Positions 11,817 through 23,328 of a DNA stretch of 64,000 nucleotides are shown here, piece by piece; within the stretch, counting starts at the first letter, position 1, and every line of letters starts with the position of its first letter. Position numbers and translations under genes: made by a program. Origin of the DNA: Heterotrichella gracilis (lineage: Eukaryota; Sar; Xanthophyceae; Tribonematales; Xanthonemataceae); NCBI GenBank assembly GCA_032358255.1, contig JAULBX010014203.1, positions 1-64,000 on the forward strand. Direction: 5' to 3'. A model generated the notes under the pieces. The model searched no databases. It was not told the DNA's origin and saw only the letters and a program-made list of their open reading frames with translations.

Positions 11817-14800
11817 TCACCGCTTTGGGACAGGCGGTGGTGACGTCTTCACCAGCTTCTTTGGTGGTGGCTTGGCAGGCAAACGGAGAGCGCTGGGCGG
11901 CGGTTTGGCAGGTATGTGGAGAGGGCTTAGCGGTGGGTTGGCAGGCATATGGAGAGTGCTGGGCGGTGGTTTGCGTGCACCCTGTAGAGGGCTGGGCGGC
12001 GGCTTGGCAGGCATATGTAGAGTTTTGGGCGGTGGCTTGTGGGCTCTGGGGGGTGGTTTTTTTGGGGTCGAACCCCCTGCTGTAGGGCTTCGGGGTACAG
12101 ATTTGGGTGGGGGTGGACGCTTCCAAGCTTTGGGTGTTGGAGGTTTGGGTGGTGGGTGTGGGGGAGGTAGTCGTGGGAGTGGCTTGGGTGGTGGGTGCGG
12201 AGGTGGACGGGGCAGTATTTTGGGTGGTGGGTGTGGAGGGTGTGGCGGTTTGGGCGGCCTTGGTGGGGGTTTGGGTGGTGGGTGTGGCGGTGGGCGGGGC
12301 GGTGGTTCAAGTGGTGGGTGTGGAGGGGGTGGTCGGGCCGGTGGTTTGGGTGGCCTTGGAGGGGGCGATGGCATCCCGGCAACCATCTCTGCATACAATG
12401 CACAGGCATGTTCACCAGCACATATGACCCCTACATGAACCCTATCATATGACCCCTACATGACCCCTATCATATGAACCCTGCATGAACCCTATCATAT
12501 GAACCCTACGCTGCATCCACTCATGCATCCATCCACAGCAAGGCAACGCGATCAAACTTCTGCAGAACACCCAGTGTCCATTTTTGCGCAATCATGCATC
12601 CAGCGTTCACGCCGAGCCAATGCTTGCCATGAGAGGGGCCAGCTTTGCGCGCGGTGTGTGCGGTGGTATACATCAGGTGTGCCATGCCAAACCACAGCAT
12701 ACAATTCCAAACTTACTGCAAAGTGCCATGGGCAGATACCGTGCCTTACCTTGCACTCGCTTCAGCGCAGCTTCAATGTTCAGAATGCCCTGCAGTACGC
12801 GAGCTTGCATTAGGGCTTTGGCCACACCCATTAGGGTTTTGGCCCCACCCAACTACAGCCACACGAAAGTACACAGGGTGCAAAACCCTCTAGGGCATGA
12901 AACTCGCATAGGGTGCACCCTCTAGGGCATGAAACTCGCATAGGGTGCAAAACCCTCTAGGGCATGAAACCCGCATAGGGTGCAGAACTCTCTAGGGCAT
13001 GAAACTCGCATAGGGTGCAGAACTCTCTAGGGCATGAAACTCGCATAGGGTATGAACTATCTAGGGCATGAGTGCTTCGCCCAATGCACCTAGCTTAGCC
13101 TCATTGAGATCACATGGTGGGCCTCAACGAGTGCTAAGCTAGGTGACCTAGGTCACCTGCAACAGCTAAGCTCCTCAATTTTATTGAAGCTAAGCATCGA
13201 GACTAAGCCTCATGTCAATGAGCAATGCATTTCTCTCTTTGAAGCCATGCCGCGGCAGGGGTGCATTCTTCCTATCCTTCCATTCTTAGAATGCGATGCA
13301 GTGAAACTGCATAGTGCACGTGTATGACGGGCTTGAATGGAGCATCGAGACCAACCATTGCGCGATTGCAACGTGCCAACCCTATCACTCACCCCGCTGA
13401 CGGTTATTGTCTTAAGCTGAGCTGTTTTCGACACAGTCTCCAACATAGCGTGCTGGATCTGTGAAACAAGAAAGACAAAAGGAAAATCATCACCATCATT
13501 TGAAATCGTGTATAAATGTCCACAACAGAAATGTCTTTTCATTCCACCAAAGGCAACCATGGCAGAAACAAAACCACGACCAGTGCCTCGGCTGCCTGCT
13601 CAACCTGCCCCGCACCTGATCCCCACTCAACCTCCCCCGACCTGCCGCCACCAGCAGCGCGGCTGCCCCCCACACATCAATGACAGGCAGCATAGCACCT
13701 TGCGATCTTTTACACTCAGAAATGAACCAGAGGCAAAAATGCAAAGAAAGGGGAAATAAATCCTAGCTTTTAATGTATAATTTGCTCCTGCACCGCACCT
13801 GATTCCCAGTCAGCCTCCCCCACGAGGCTGCAACCAGCAGCGCAGCCGCCCCCGCCACAAATGGCGTCGCTGCACTGCTGCCAACAAAGTCAGTTGTGTA
13901 CGCGCCCTGGCCGGTGGTGGTGGTGATACCCACGCCAGGCGCTGCCAGCTTCACCGTGGTTCTGCAAGGGGGGGAGGGCCAGGGGAGGTGACCAGCGGAG
14001 GGGAGGGTTATCGACATGGTTGACCAACACAACCATTGGGTATAATGATGGACCTGCGTGCCTGACGAGACCGGCCTCTATTGGGGAGAACCGAGGGAGT
14101 AGGAGGGTAGGGAAGTTGGGGAGCGCAATGTGATGGCAGTCCCAACATATATTTGCAAGGCTAATGATGCCAGCAAAATATTTAAAGCAGGGTACATTGT
14201 CTGATATGGGGTTCCTTTTCATTCTTGGGATGATTAGGGTGAAATGCTCGGAGTCAAAGGGTTAAGAGATAAAACACCCTGAACCCTACACCCTGACATG
14301 AAAACAAAAAACGCACTTGCCCACCGACGCCTGCCAGCCATAGCCATCCAGCCCCACCCTGCCATCCTCATTCACATAGGCCACTGAGGTGGACACGTTG
14401 TATGCACCAGGGAAGGTGCGGTACATGGGGGGCACGCTGTCCATGTTCACCCCAAGGGTTTCCCCGCTGTCAAGCTGCACGCCGTTGCCCGCGGCAGCCA
14501 CAAAGATGCCACCTGCACAGTTGCCGATGCATCATCATGACTGTCAGCAGAATGTGGGGTTAAGAGTTTAGGGCTGCCTGTACAGTTGCCATTACATCAT
14601 CGTTATTGTCATTGCTGTGTCGTTACATTGAAGGAAATTCACAGGAGCACGACGGTTTTGATCAGATGTTAGTGCTCAGTGATGTGAGCATGTCATCAGA
14701 TGCACCATGATGTAACCTTTCCGCGGGCATGTTGGAGAGGGAGGAAAGAATTAGACAGCATGCTCAGACAAGAATCATTGCAGTGATCACAGAGTGGCAC

Positions 14801-17800
14801 GATGATCAGCGCCGCCATCAGACAAGTAATCGTACTATTGCGCTGATCATTCCTCAGTGATCACCCCTCTACCCCAACATGATCAGCCAAGTAATCGTAC
14901 TATTGCAGTGATTATTCCTCAGTGTTCACCCCTCTACCCCAACATGATCAGCGCCGCCTCTGTGCACCCAGGCCAACACAAGGGTCAACCATGCCTTATG
15001 TAAACCCTAGACCCTACACCCTACACCCTAAACCCCAAATTATGCTGCCTGGCCATGCATCCTGCATGCTGCACACCTGCAGCTACAAAGTCTCTGATTG
15101 CTGTGTACTCGTAGCTGGAAAAGGTTGGCCAATCGTCCGGTCCCGGGTTGAGGATCGGTTTTCCCCCTATTGACGCGGAAATGATGTGCGCCCCTTGCTT
15201 GCTGCAGCAGACACATGCACACGGAAATCACTCAAGCAGCAAGGCAGGTTATTGGGGAATTTTATATTTAAATTGGGTACTTCTATCGGGACTGTTGTGG
15301 TGCTGTAATCACTGTGATACTCGAAAGTCCTCCTGCTGCGCAGCCCCTTTTGGTAAAAGTAACCTCGTGAGTGCCTCCCCACATGTCCCACCCCCGCTGC
15401 ACACATAGGGCATCAGAACCAGACGTTAGGCACCCCTGCCAAGGGCCTAGATGTCAGTCCAGAGCAACTGACATGGATGGCACAGAAACGCACCTGCAGT
15501 AATCGATGCAGTCCAGCTCATTTGCTAGCGTGCCCCCCTGTTGCGGGGCAGTGGCAGGGTCCCCCACCACCCCGATGAACCTGCAGGCAAGCATGTGAAC
15601 CTGCCACACAGAAAAAGGAACTTAGACGTCAGAGTAAGGTGACTTCTTTAAGCGCCTCCAACAGTATCGCGAGCCCGGGTTGGCTCCCTGAATGTGACTG
15701 TCAAATAAAATCTTGTAAATCTTGCAAATGAGCAATTCTAAAATTTGACCTTTAGGAATCCCATTTTCTGTTTGTTTGTTTGAATGGGCCATTGCCAGAT
15801 AGAGAAGAGCAATGGAAAGGGCAGGTCGGGAGATGTGCCGCGTCCGGACAGGGGAGAGGAATAGTGCGGGTAAGGACGGCGGAATATACGACCAGAGTTT
15901 ACCATATTTTTATCGTCTCTTGGAAAAAAGACAAGACTATATATTACAGTACCAGGAATTATGAGAGAGGTACCCACATTTTACAACTATGCCAAATAAA
16001 TGCAAAACTTTAAATTCTTGTATACCAAAATGCCCTGGGGAATGTTCTGTACTTACCGCCCAGTTCACGCCCGCCACCCCCTGCCTGTTGTTGCCTACCG
16101 CCCCGATGATGCCTGCACATGAGGTGCCGTGGTACACCAGCGCGGGCTTGTTGTTGAACCTCCTGCCATCGGTGTAATCCATGGGATCATTGGCGGACCT
16201 GGCGAGGGTAAACGGAAAGTAATAAAACAGAAAAGATACATAATTACGCAGCCTGCCCTTGAACAGCCGCGCTTATGCAACATGCACGTCCGGATGGACT
16301 AAATTTGGTCCATGGCTTTGTGTCCTGACGCAAAAGCACGCAATGTGGAGGAAGAGGAGTTGGCCAAGAGAAAGGCATTGCCCCTCGCCCCAGAGATACG
16401 CCACACCCTGCCTGCCGCATGCGCATGGCCAACTGGATCTGCTGATCTGACCCTATTGACTGGAACGCAGGTAACGAACCTGAATATGTACATGTTCAAG
16501 TACCGGTAAATGCATTTGTTTTTTGTTGCCCGCTGTTTTCCCTACCTGGCCAGGGTATCAAAGCCCGGCTCGCTCTGGTTGAAGTTTGCTGCAAGGTCTG
16601 GGTGATGGTAGTCTGCACCCGAGTCGATGATGCACACCTGGGGTAGGGGAGAGCTTCGATTTTGTACTACTCCACCTTCAAGACCCCGGGATCAAAGATG
16701 TGGCGTGCATGGTGTTTGCGTGAAGAGCCTTTTTCTAAATGGCAATGTAGGGGAATTGATAAATTCCGAATAAACTTGAAAGGCGATGCCTCCCTCTTTG
16801 CTATGCCGGGTTTCTCCATGCCCAAAGGGCAAGTTCAAACGACAGGCTGCGCAATCCCTTATTTATTTGGTGCACACCTTGACGGTTTTGCTGCCCGTGG
16901 TGATGTTCCAGGCTTGCTGCGCCCGAACCCGCGTCAGGCCCCATTGCTGGTCAAAGTACCTGTCATTTGCCAGGCGCATGGTGTAGCGCGCCTGGTTGGG
17001 CTCAGCATGCGCCACGCCTGCGGGTGGGAGGGGTGGGGTGTGAGCGCATGGCGTGGTGTGTGGGGGAAAGTATGCACATGGCGTGGGGTGCATGTTGGTG
17101 GGATGGGGGGGAGGGGGGAATACATGGTTGGTGGGGGGGCGGGGGGCGCAGGGAGTGGTGCTCCTGGTGGGCTTGTGTGCAGGGCAATCAGGAACCCTAA
17201 ACCCTAAACATATGCACCGAGTACAGTGCAAAGCAGGCAGACATTCAGGAACATATGCTGCAAGGGGGGTCCAGAAAAAATGTTGACTCACGTGGATCGG
17301 ACAGCAAGCCCGCCACCACGTCTGCCATGCTGCCCCCCTCCCCTGTTACCGCATACTGATGAATCCCCCCTGCAACCCGCCGCAGGTACTCCAAGCCTGC
17401 CCATGTGCCCTCCCCACTGCCGGGGAGGCTGGCAGCTATGCTTTTTGTCACACGCAGGGCAGGTTCGAACCGCACTAGGACATCCCGGGGAGGGTGTGGG
17501 GCGTATGCTGGGGATGGGGCGGGTGCCTGAAGTGGCAAGGAGGAAAAGGATGATCAGGCGGCATGGTACTCAAAATGCCTTCCAAGGTGCAAACGTGTGT
17601 TAATGAAATGCTCCCAGCAGCTGCGCTATGGAAGCATACCCATGTGACAGCGCTATCACTGCGCCGTGGTATTCAACAGTGCTTTAGACGGTGCAAATTA
17701 GTGCCAACGGGGAGTGCTTGCTCCACTGTAGACACTTGGGGGGCATTAGGGTTCCCCTAGGGATTGGTGAGGGTGCCACACGCATACCTGCTGAGCACGC

Positions 17801-17880
17801 GTTGAGCCCAGTGTCGCCAACAACACCAGCACCAGCTGCCCCCATCGGACACTGTTGCAACCTCGCCAAGCACATAGCAT
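11817..17880 (-). CDS. subtilisin-like serine protease C with Hyp-rich C-terminal tail
   Basis: Complete model, 656 aa. Exons (minus): 17788-17880, 17292-17526, 16878-17017, 16546-16637, 16057-16198, 15494-15600, 15077-15201, 14317-14512, 13799-13961, 13393-13458, 12750-12789, 11817-12388. Signal peptide about 1-31 (WGQLVLVLLATLGSTRA); I9-like prodomain; catalytic Asp161 (CIIDSGADYHH), His210 (YHGTSCAGIIGA), Asn321 (AAAGNG), Ser406 (VGSSAATPFVAG). The tail from about 467 is Pro-rich with repeats such as HMPAKPPPS. The core exon that is single in A and B is split into four here, while the 235-, 125-, 66- and 40-nt exons are identical in length. C is thus an older paralogue in the same array. 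Its introns hold a truncated SINE, a decayed exon copy, a minisatellite and a long hairpin. Family assignment is firm; substrate is unknown. Confidence 0.9.
12420..12510. repeat. tandem repeat, about 30-bp unit, intron of subtilase C
   Basis: Three to four imperfect copies of a unit containing CATATGA and CCCTACATGA, in the intron just before the Pro-rich exon of subtilase C. Confidence 0.7.
12876..13072. repeat. minisatellite, about 36-bp unit, six copies
   Basis: A near-perfect tandem array whose unit contains TAGGGTGCA, a short variable segment (AAACCCTC, GAACTCTC) and TAGGGCATGAAACTCGCA. It lies in the intron between exons 10 and 11 of subtilase C, directly before a long inverted repeat. 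Confidence 0.85.
13087..13145. repeat. imperfect inverted repeat (about 21-nt arms)
   Basis: The arm CACCTAGCTTAGC... at 13087-13107 pairs with ...GCTAAGCTAGGTG at 13124-13145 with one bulge and two mismatches, leaving a loop of about 16 nt. The sequence up to 13210 repeats the CTAAGC/GCTTAG motif several more times. Confidence 0.6.
13602..13660 (-). pseudogene. decayed copy of the 3' end of subtilase C exon 9
   Basis: The reverse complement reads AAALLVAAGRGRLSGDQ followed by a GTGCGG donor. It mirrors the end of exon 9 (AAALLVAASWGRLTGNQ, donor GTGCGG) 183 bp away. No in-frame acceptor is present, so it is an intronic duplicate and not an alternative exon. Confidence 0.7.
14824..14953. repeat. 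two tandem copies of a 65-bp unit
   Basis: The unit begins AAGTAATCGTACTATTGC and ends CCCCAACATGATCAGCC. Copies lie at 14824-14888 and 14889-14953, with partial flanking matches. It lies in the intron between exons 7 and 8 of subtilase C. Confidence 0.85.
16283..16345 (+). mobile_element. 5'-truncated second copy of the hammerhead SINE (3' end only)
   Basis: Aligns with 5577-5640 (shared core AAATTTGGT, then GGCTTTGTG, CCTGACGCAAAA). It keeps the 3' hairpin: stem GGACT/GGTCC around the same AAATTT loop at 16296-16311. The head and the ribozyme are absent. It lies in an intron of subtilase C. Confidence 0.7.
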
Positions 17881-19010
17881 GCTGGGCCCACTGCCCCCCT
17901 TACAGGCCAGGGTCAGCACCGCCAGGAGCTCCTACCCATCACGCGCCTGCCAGCCGGCCTCAACCCGACACAGCCTTAGGTACAGGAGGGGCAGGGCCTA
18001 GAGGGGCTTTTGACTTGGCCGCCTGTAGGCGGATGCTTACTGCAAGCTGTGGTGGTGGTGTGTTGCAGTCAACTTTGTTGGCGCCTCAGCTCCGCTTGGT
18101 GCCTGGGCAAGACATGGCAACAGGTGCAGCGGTGGGAAACACAAGCCAGCAAGCAAGAATGAAGGCAATATGCCAGCACTAAGTGTACCCATGGTTGCTA
18201 AGCGAAACATGGGCTAGGGGTAGGAGCATGCATTGGCCAAGTTTGGTGAGGCTGCTTTAGCTAGCCATGCATTCAACCTCTTGGCAGTCGATGATAGGTG
18301 CCTGGCATTTGAGAGGGCGGTGCTGATAGCTTGTACCTCTTCTGAATCAAATACCCTTTTAGTACTCGTCCACTTGGCTAGGGTTACAAGTGGTGCAGTG
18401 GTGCATGGTGCATAGGGCATGTCTCAAGCTAGGTGGGTCGCCTTACCTGTTATTTTGGCCACCGTGGTTGCAGAGGGGGGCCAATGCAACCAGCGTTTGA
18501 GGAGCTTTCTGATACGAGCTTCCTCCTGCAAGTGGCGGTGCACTCGAGTGCTATTCTGGGACCACAATCCGTTGCGAAACCACCCAGGTCAAGGGGTTCA
18601 CTTTGCAACCTTGCAGTACCACAATATAGACAGCTGTCGCGGTGAGAAGTCATAAGCATAGCCAGTTCGAAGTGGGTTTAGAGATAGGTCTGCGCTTGCG
18701 AAGCAGAGCGTTTATTGGTACAGGCGCTTTGTCGCAATAGTCGCCAGCTGTTGACCGGCGTCCACCTTTTTACTGACTGCCAAATGACACGTGGAGACAA
18801 CTGCCTTGTGCGTATAGCTAGATTGTTGCACCAAGCTATATCTGGTTGCCAACTACTTTCAGCGGGATATATAATACTTGGGTTCCTAACAAACTTGACG
18901 TTCCAAGCACCCTGTACCCAGTGCAACCCATTGAGTTATGAAGTGTGTCGTGTCAAAAGTGTCGTCGTCGTGCTTTTAAGCTTTACGCCTTGTGCAATGT
19001 TGAACTGAGA
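17881..19010. other. intergenic, shared upstream region of subtilase C and the knottin-like gene
   Basis: The two genes point away from each other, so this 1.1 kb should contain both promoters. I see no exon or clear promoter element. Confidence 0.4.
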
Positions 19011-20182
19011 ATGGCTTTATTCAAACAGGCAGCTTTCCTGGTGCTGATATCAAGCTGCATGCTGCTACGGAGCGCTGTGGATGCTAGGTACTGTTTCGCC
19101 TGGCCTTGTTAAAGTGCATATGCATGCATGCCAATAGATGTCTTCACGCAACGCCCAATTGACCATCGCAGGGTAGATGGTTCAGATGGAATACAAGAGA
19201 ACAACAGCAAAGAAATTCTGGAAGCGCACCCGTTGTCTCAGGTGGGCACTCCCAGCCAGCTGCTTTCACGGAGCAGCAATAGATGCATGCATGTGTTGCA
19301 CGTTCACAGCATAGAGGGGTAAGCCCTGTCATGGTACCCTCACAAACCCTAGTGGCAGGTGTTGCAGCTTGCGGTTTGGACAACGCACACTAACTCAAAC
19401 CCTAAAGCAGTTGCAACCCATCACTCCCCTCACTCCACTTGGGTCCCTTCCCTTGGGTGCTTTGGGTGCACTGTGACTTCTACTAGAGGTTCTAGCGTCT
19501 TACGGAGTTTGCTGGCAGGCATGTCGTTAGCAGCCCCCCGTCACCCTGTACGTACCAGTGATATCCCAGCTTGCTGGAACCATAAACCCTAGCTTAGGGT
19601 AACAGCATGCCAGGCCCTATCAGTGACCTGCCAGCTGGGAGGCATCAGGCACACAGCAAGGTGTGGCCACATGCCGGCACTAGCCCTTGGCAGGCCCCCA
19701 TTTGCCCTTATAGCAGCAACTAGGCTAGTGCACTCCCCTATTGATGCGCCGTAAGGTGCCGTTGCCAGCACCGACCTGAGCAACCCTATATCATTGCACC
19801 CAGCCCACGTATCAGGGCCATTTTTGCCCTAAACGTGATCATTCACCTGTGTACAACACCTGGGTAGCCACTCCCACAGGCGAGGAGAACCCTGCTAGGG
19901 GGTTCCACCACCCCGCTGCCCATCAAGACCATCGTCAAGCCCCGCCAGCCACCGGTGTACAAGCGCCCCGTGTCCCGCTCCAAGCCCACACTCCCCAACC
20001 GCAAACGCTCACCACCTCCAAAGCGCAACCCCCGCCGCCGGCCCCCACCCCCCAAGCCTACCTGCCCAACGTATGCAGACACGCGGGGCAAATGCCCAAC
20101 TGGGTGCAGGACCTGCTGCGGAATGCCTTTCAGGGAGTGCAGGTGCTTTGTGCAGGGCAAGTTTGGATGCCCTATAGGGTAA
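19011..20182 (+). CDS. small secreted polybasic, cysteine-knot-like protein (agouti-like layout)
   Basis: Complete model, 149 aa. Exons: 19011-19087, 19172-19241, 19880-20182; donors, acceptors and phases agree. Residues 1-25 are a signal peptide (MALFKQAAFLVLISSCMLLR...). Residues 26-49 are polar and acidic. Residues 50-110 are basic and Pro-rich with multibasic clusters (ARR, NRKR, KRNPRRR) that resemble processing sites. The last 39 residues hold eight Cys spaced C-x9-C-x3-C-x2-CC-x6-C-x-C-x7-C. This order (signal, basic/Pro linker, C-terminal 'CC...CxC' knot) is that of agouti/AgRP-type and other inhibitor-cystine-knot proteins. The fold is an inference from Cys spacing; sequence similarity outside the Cys is weak. 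It could instead be a wall protein with a disulfide-rich head. No neighbour suggests a pathway. Confidence 0.75.
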
Positions 20183-21667
20183 CGCGGTGCGTGCTTGCAG
20201 CACCCTTCAGCAAAAACTGGTAGACAAGGTTATTGGCCATGTTGGCAAGAGGCAATACATGGCAGCCCTTGAGCTAAGTGTGTTGTGCCACTGCAGCTCC
20301 AATTGCAAGTTGTTGCATTGAGTGGCCTTGCATGAGAGAATCCGGCATGTGCAATTTGTTATTGAGCACAATAACTATGCGCACATGCGCCGCTACCATC
20401 TATTTTTTTTTCCGTTTCATGCGCAGCGCGAAGCTAAGCCATCCACCGCAGGCTGTTGGTTTTAAACAACTGAATAGATATAGACAGCCCATCATGCCCC
20501 TCATGTTTCTGAGCTCACAATAAACAGAATGTGTAGAACAGTACTTGAGTACATACAAGACGATGTTCAATAAATATCACCTCAAGAGTAACCAGCGCCT
20601 ACCCACAGCACAGGATGCTGTTGCTCAAGAATACAATAGCAGGCAAAATCAAGTACTGCTATGTTATCTAATATATGTGCTTATCTAGACAATGCAACCA
20701 CGCTTTGAAATCTTACAATAAAACCCTTGCTCATGCGGCATGCCATGATGCCTGTGCGCATATTGGCAAGGCACTGTGTCTCAAAGGCACAGCCTGCATT
20801 TAATGTATATGCTTTCCAGCCAAACAACAACATATATCTTTGTCGTTGCATGCGGCGCACCTCAAGGTTTGCACAATTGTCCCTACTCATAGTATCTGCC
20901 GTATGACATCTTCAGCTGGGTGCATGCTGGGTGAACCATGCAACTGCGGGAACCCCCACCTGCACAAAGCAGCCAGCTGTAGGCAGTTCATACATCGGAG
21001 CCACAAAGTTCCTATGTGATTCGGGTATTCACTTCGGCCGCAGGGGCGCGTAGTATTTCCCGCGCATATCCCCAGCTACAAGTAGGGTATTACTAACTCT
21101 AAGGGTTCGCCTGGTGTGGTGTGCGGGCAGGCTCTGCAAGTTGTCTTACCTGCAGACAGTGTACTTATTACTGGCACCACCCGTAAATTCAACGCATGTG
21201 TACAAGGGTGTGACGGGTTCTGGCTACAGGCCCTGTTGGGTCCTAAATTCCCTTCCATTCAGCCATGGCGCCGTGCATGGCGCCATGCACGTGTGGTGAA
21301 AACGTGTGATACAGGGGATGCGCCCGGCAGGAGCCGGATGTGTGCCACCTACCACCTCGATTGTCTTCTACCAGGTTCTTTATCACATTCAAAAGTACAG
21401 GGAGGCGTTGAGGTCACGGTGGCGTACGCAAGTTGAACATATAAAATATGCATGCATTGTGCCCACATGTGTACATGCCCATCGTTGACTGCACGCCGAC
21501 TTGCTTCCGGCGTGGATACTGCGCATCTCGCCGAAACAAATGGCCAAGGTCATGCCTGCACTTGTCACGCGGACGGCAGGCCAACGCATCACGCGGAATG
21601 GAAGCGCACTTTCGCACTTCCGATGCGATGCCCAAGGGTTGCCCGAAGCGATGCCCAAGAATTGCCG

Positions 21668-21731
21668 TTGGGCGCTTAGGTACAGAACGTTTGCCAAGCA
21701 GCGGGCAACCACTGTGTACCCACGCGCCCAA
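21668..21731. repeat. hairpin element 1 (possible structured RNA)
   Basis: Outer arms TTGGGCGC/GCGCCCAA, then GGTACA/TGTACC, then an apical stem TTGCC/GGCAA with loop AAGCAGCG. It is related to element 2 at 21841-21896 by the apical stem and loop only. Confidence 0.6.
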
Positions 21732-21840
21732 AGCTGCAACCTGCGAGCTGCAAGTCGATGCAGCACGTCGTGGAGAGTGCACCAGCCAGCCTGTTTATAA
21801 ACAGACTGTGTAGTTACACAAACACGGTTGCAGCGCTGAG

Positions 21841-21896
21841 AGCGCGTAGTACAGTAAATTGCCGAGCAGCGGGCAGACTTTACTGTACTACACGCT
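21841..21896. repeat. hairpin element 2 (possible structured RNA)
   Basis: Outer arms AGCG/CGCT, then a perfect 12-bp stem TAGTACAGTAAA/TTTACTGTACTA, then an apical stem TTGCC/GGCAG with loop GAGCAGCG. The apical part matches element 1 while the lower stem is different in sequence yet fully paired. Confidence 0.65.
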
Positions 21897-22626
21897 TCAA
21901 CTCCGCAGCAGCAGCAGGTTGTAAGTGCACTTAAGTGTGACAGGGGGACCCCAAGCGGTACTGATACAGGGGCTTCCGGTAACCAGTGGCGCCCAGTGCA
22001 GCCACACTCCACTTCCACGCTCCACCTGCACTTCCACACCCCTAGCACAACCAGGGAAAGCATCCCTGTTGAGCGACAAGCACCATGACCGGGTGAACAG
22101 TGCACAGAACACAGCAGCGCTTCGACCAGCCTTCAAGACAGGCAAGGAGGGCACCGCTGGGTGGTCTGACAGGGCTGTTTCCAGTCACTAACATGCATAC
22201 TCTTTTTGGGTTAGACACAGCTGTGCAATTGCAACGTTTGGCGCTGACCGTCCGACCGATTTGCAATGGCATGGCCAGTCTTTAAACGTTTTCAAGCCCC
22301 AGATGGTCAACACGAGGCACACTGTTTCACACCACGTGTGCATGCAGCCAAAAACACGCTGCAACCCACTCAGTTCCTGACTCATGATTACCAAACGCTG
22401 CATTGTGTTAGTTGTCATCAATAACCAGTTATCTCGAGCAGTGCAATCAAATGCTACGTTGACTGGTTCAGTTGTCCTGAAACGGTGTGACACCAATGAT
22501 GGATGCATTCATGTCATGACATATGCATACTCTAGTCATCCCAGGACTGGTTCAAGATGCCATGAGCCACGGTACAAATAAACAAACAAACAAAAGGCGT
22601 ACCAAACAGTCATCGGCTTATTGCCT

Positions 22627-22649
22627 TGTGTGCCCTTGAAGGGCACACA
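22627..22649. repeat. perfect 11-bp inverted repeat
   Basis: TGTGTGCCCTT, a single G, then AAGGGCACACA. It stands alone, away from any gene end that I can place. Confidence 0.6.
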
Positions 22650-23114
22650 TGAGCCATGGTACCGTAACCTGTCAGTGTGTAGAAAAGAATAGAAAACAAA
22701 CGCCAAAGGCGTGCATAAGGCGGCCCAGCAATTACGTGTGTACTGTAGTTGAGATCATCAACTCATCAACTCATACTTCTTGAAGTTCAACGTCAGTTGC
22801 CAAAGCAGTTATCGCTGCTGCAGTTGCAACCACACTTATAACAATGGTTGCCAATAGCTGCTGCAATTGCAATCGTATTACTGCATTTTTTAAATATTGA
22901 TCAATTGAAGATAACTTGTTCAATGCAATCAAAGCTACTGTCCATCAGTGTTACTTAACTGCACCCAGGTTGCCCAAGGCACCTAACGTTAAGTTTAATC
23001 GACAGGATGACCAGTAGATTGCGTCTATTCGATTTGCAAAGCTGAGCACATGTGTACAGGTCCCAAACCCGGCAGTGGGGACCTTCCAAGAAGCACACGT
23101 GTACAGCGCCCTCC

Positions 23115-23270
23115 TCAAAGCACCAGAAGGGCAGCCAAGACTGTTGCCAGTGCCGCCGCAACCATGAGCATGAAAGGCGGCCACCCATGCGCCCCGCCTG
23201 CAGCCGCATCCCCGTAGGACATGAACTCCACGGTTGGCTGGCTTTTGAGCACACGCCACGTGGCAAGCGC
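23115..23270 (-). pseudogene. tandem copy of the terminal part of the Hyp-rich gene (GPI-signal segment)
   Basis: Encodes QPTVEFMSYGDAAAGG, then a hydrophobic run (MLMVAAALATVLAALLVL) and a stop at 23115-23117. It mirrors the end of the gene at 23329-24603 with an offset of 214 bp. Flanking 3' sequence is duplicated too. It has no exon of its own upstream and is either a fossil or a possible alternative 3' exon. Confidence 0.7.
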
Positions 23271-23328
23271 ACAACACCGGTCCCAAACCCTGTAGTGGGG
23301 AGCTTTCAAGAAGCACACAGCGCCCCCC

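Larger units (their letters stand above)
20183..23114. other. gene-poor stretch with hairpins
   Basis: I see no exon with supporting splice sites. It contains two related hairpins (21668-21731 and 21841-21896), an 18-bp palindrome at 21273-21290 (centre ATGGCGCCAT) and an 11-bp inverted repeat at 22627-22649. Two loosely related segments lie around 22560-22712. Long open frames on the minus strand near 21.4-22.1 kb have no family match and unlike composition. Confidence 0.4.

Noticed and set aside
13602-13660. Extra or alternative exon of subtilase C
   Set aside because: The donor is good but the only nearby AG gives the wrong frame, and the block duplicates just the end of exon 9.
21389-22105. 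238-residue open frame on the minus strand
   Set aside because: No recognisable motif, composition unlike the real exons, and it overlaps structured inverted repeats. Best explained as chance.
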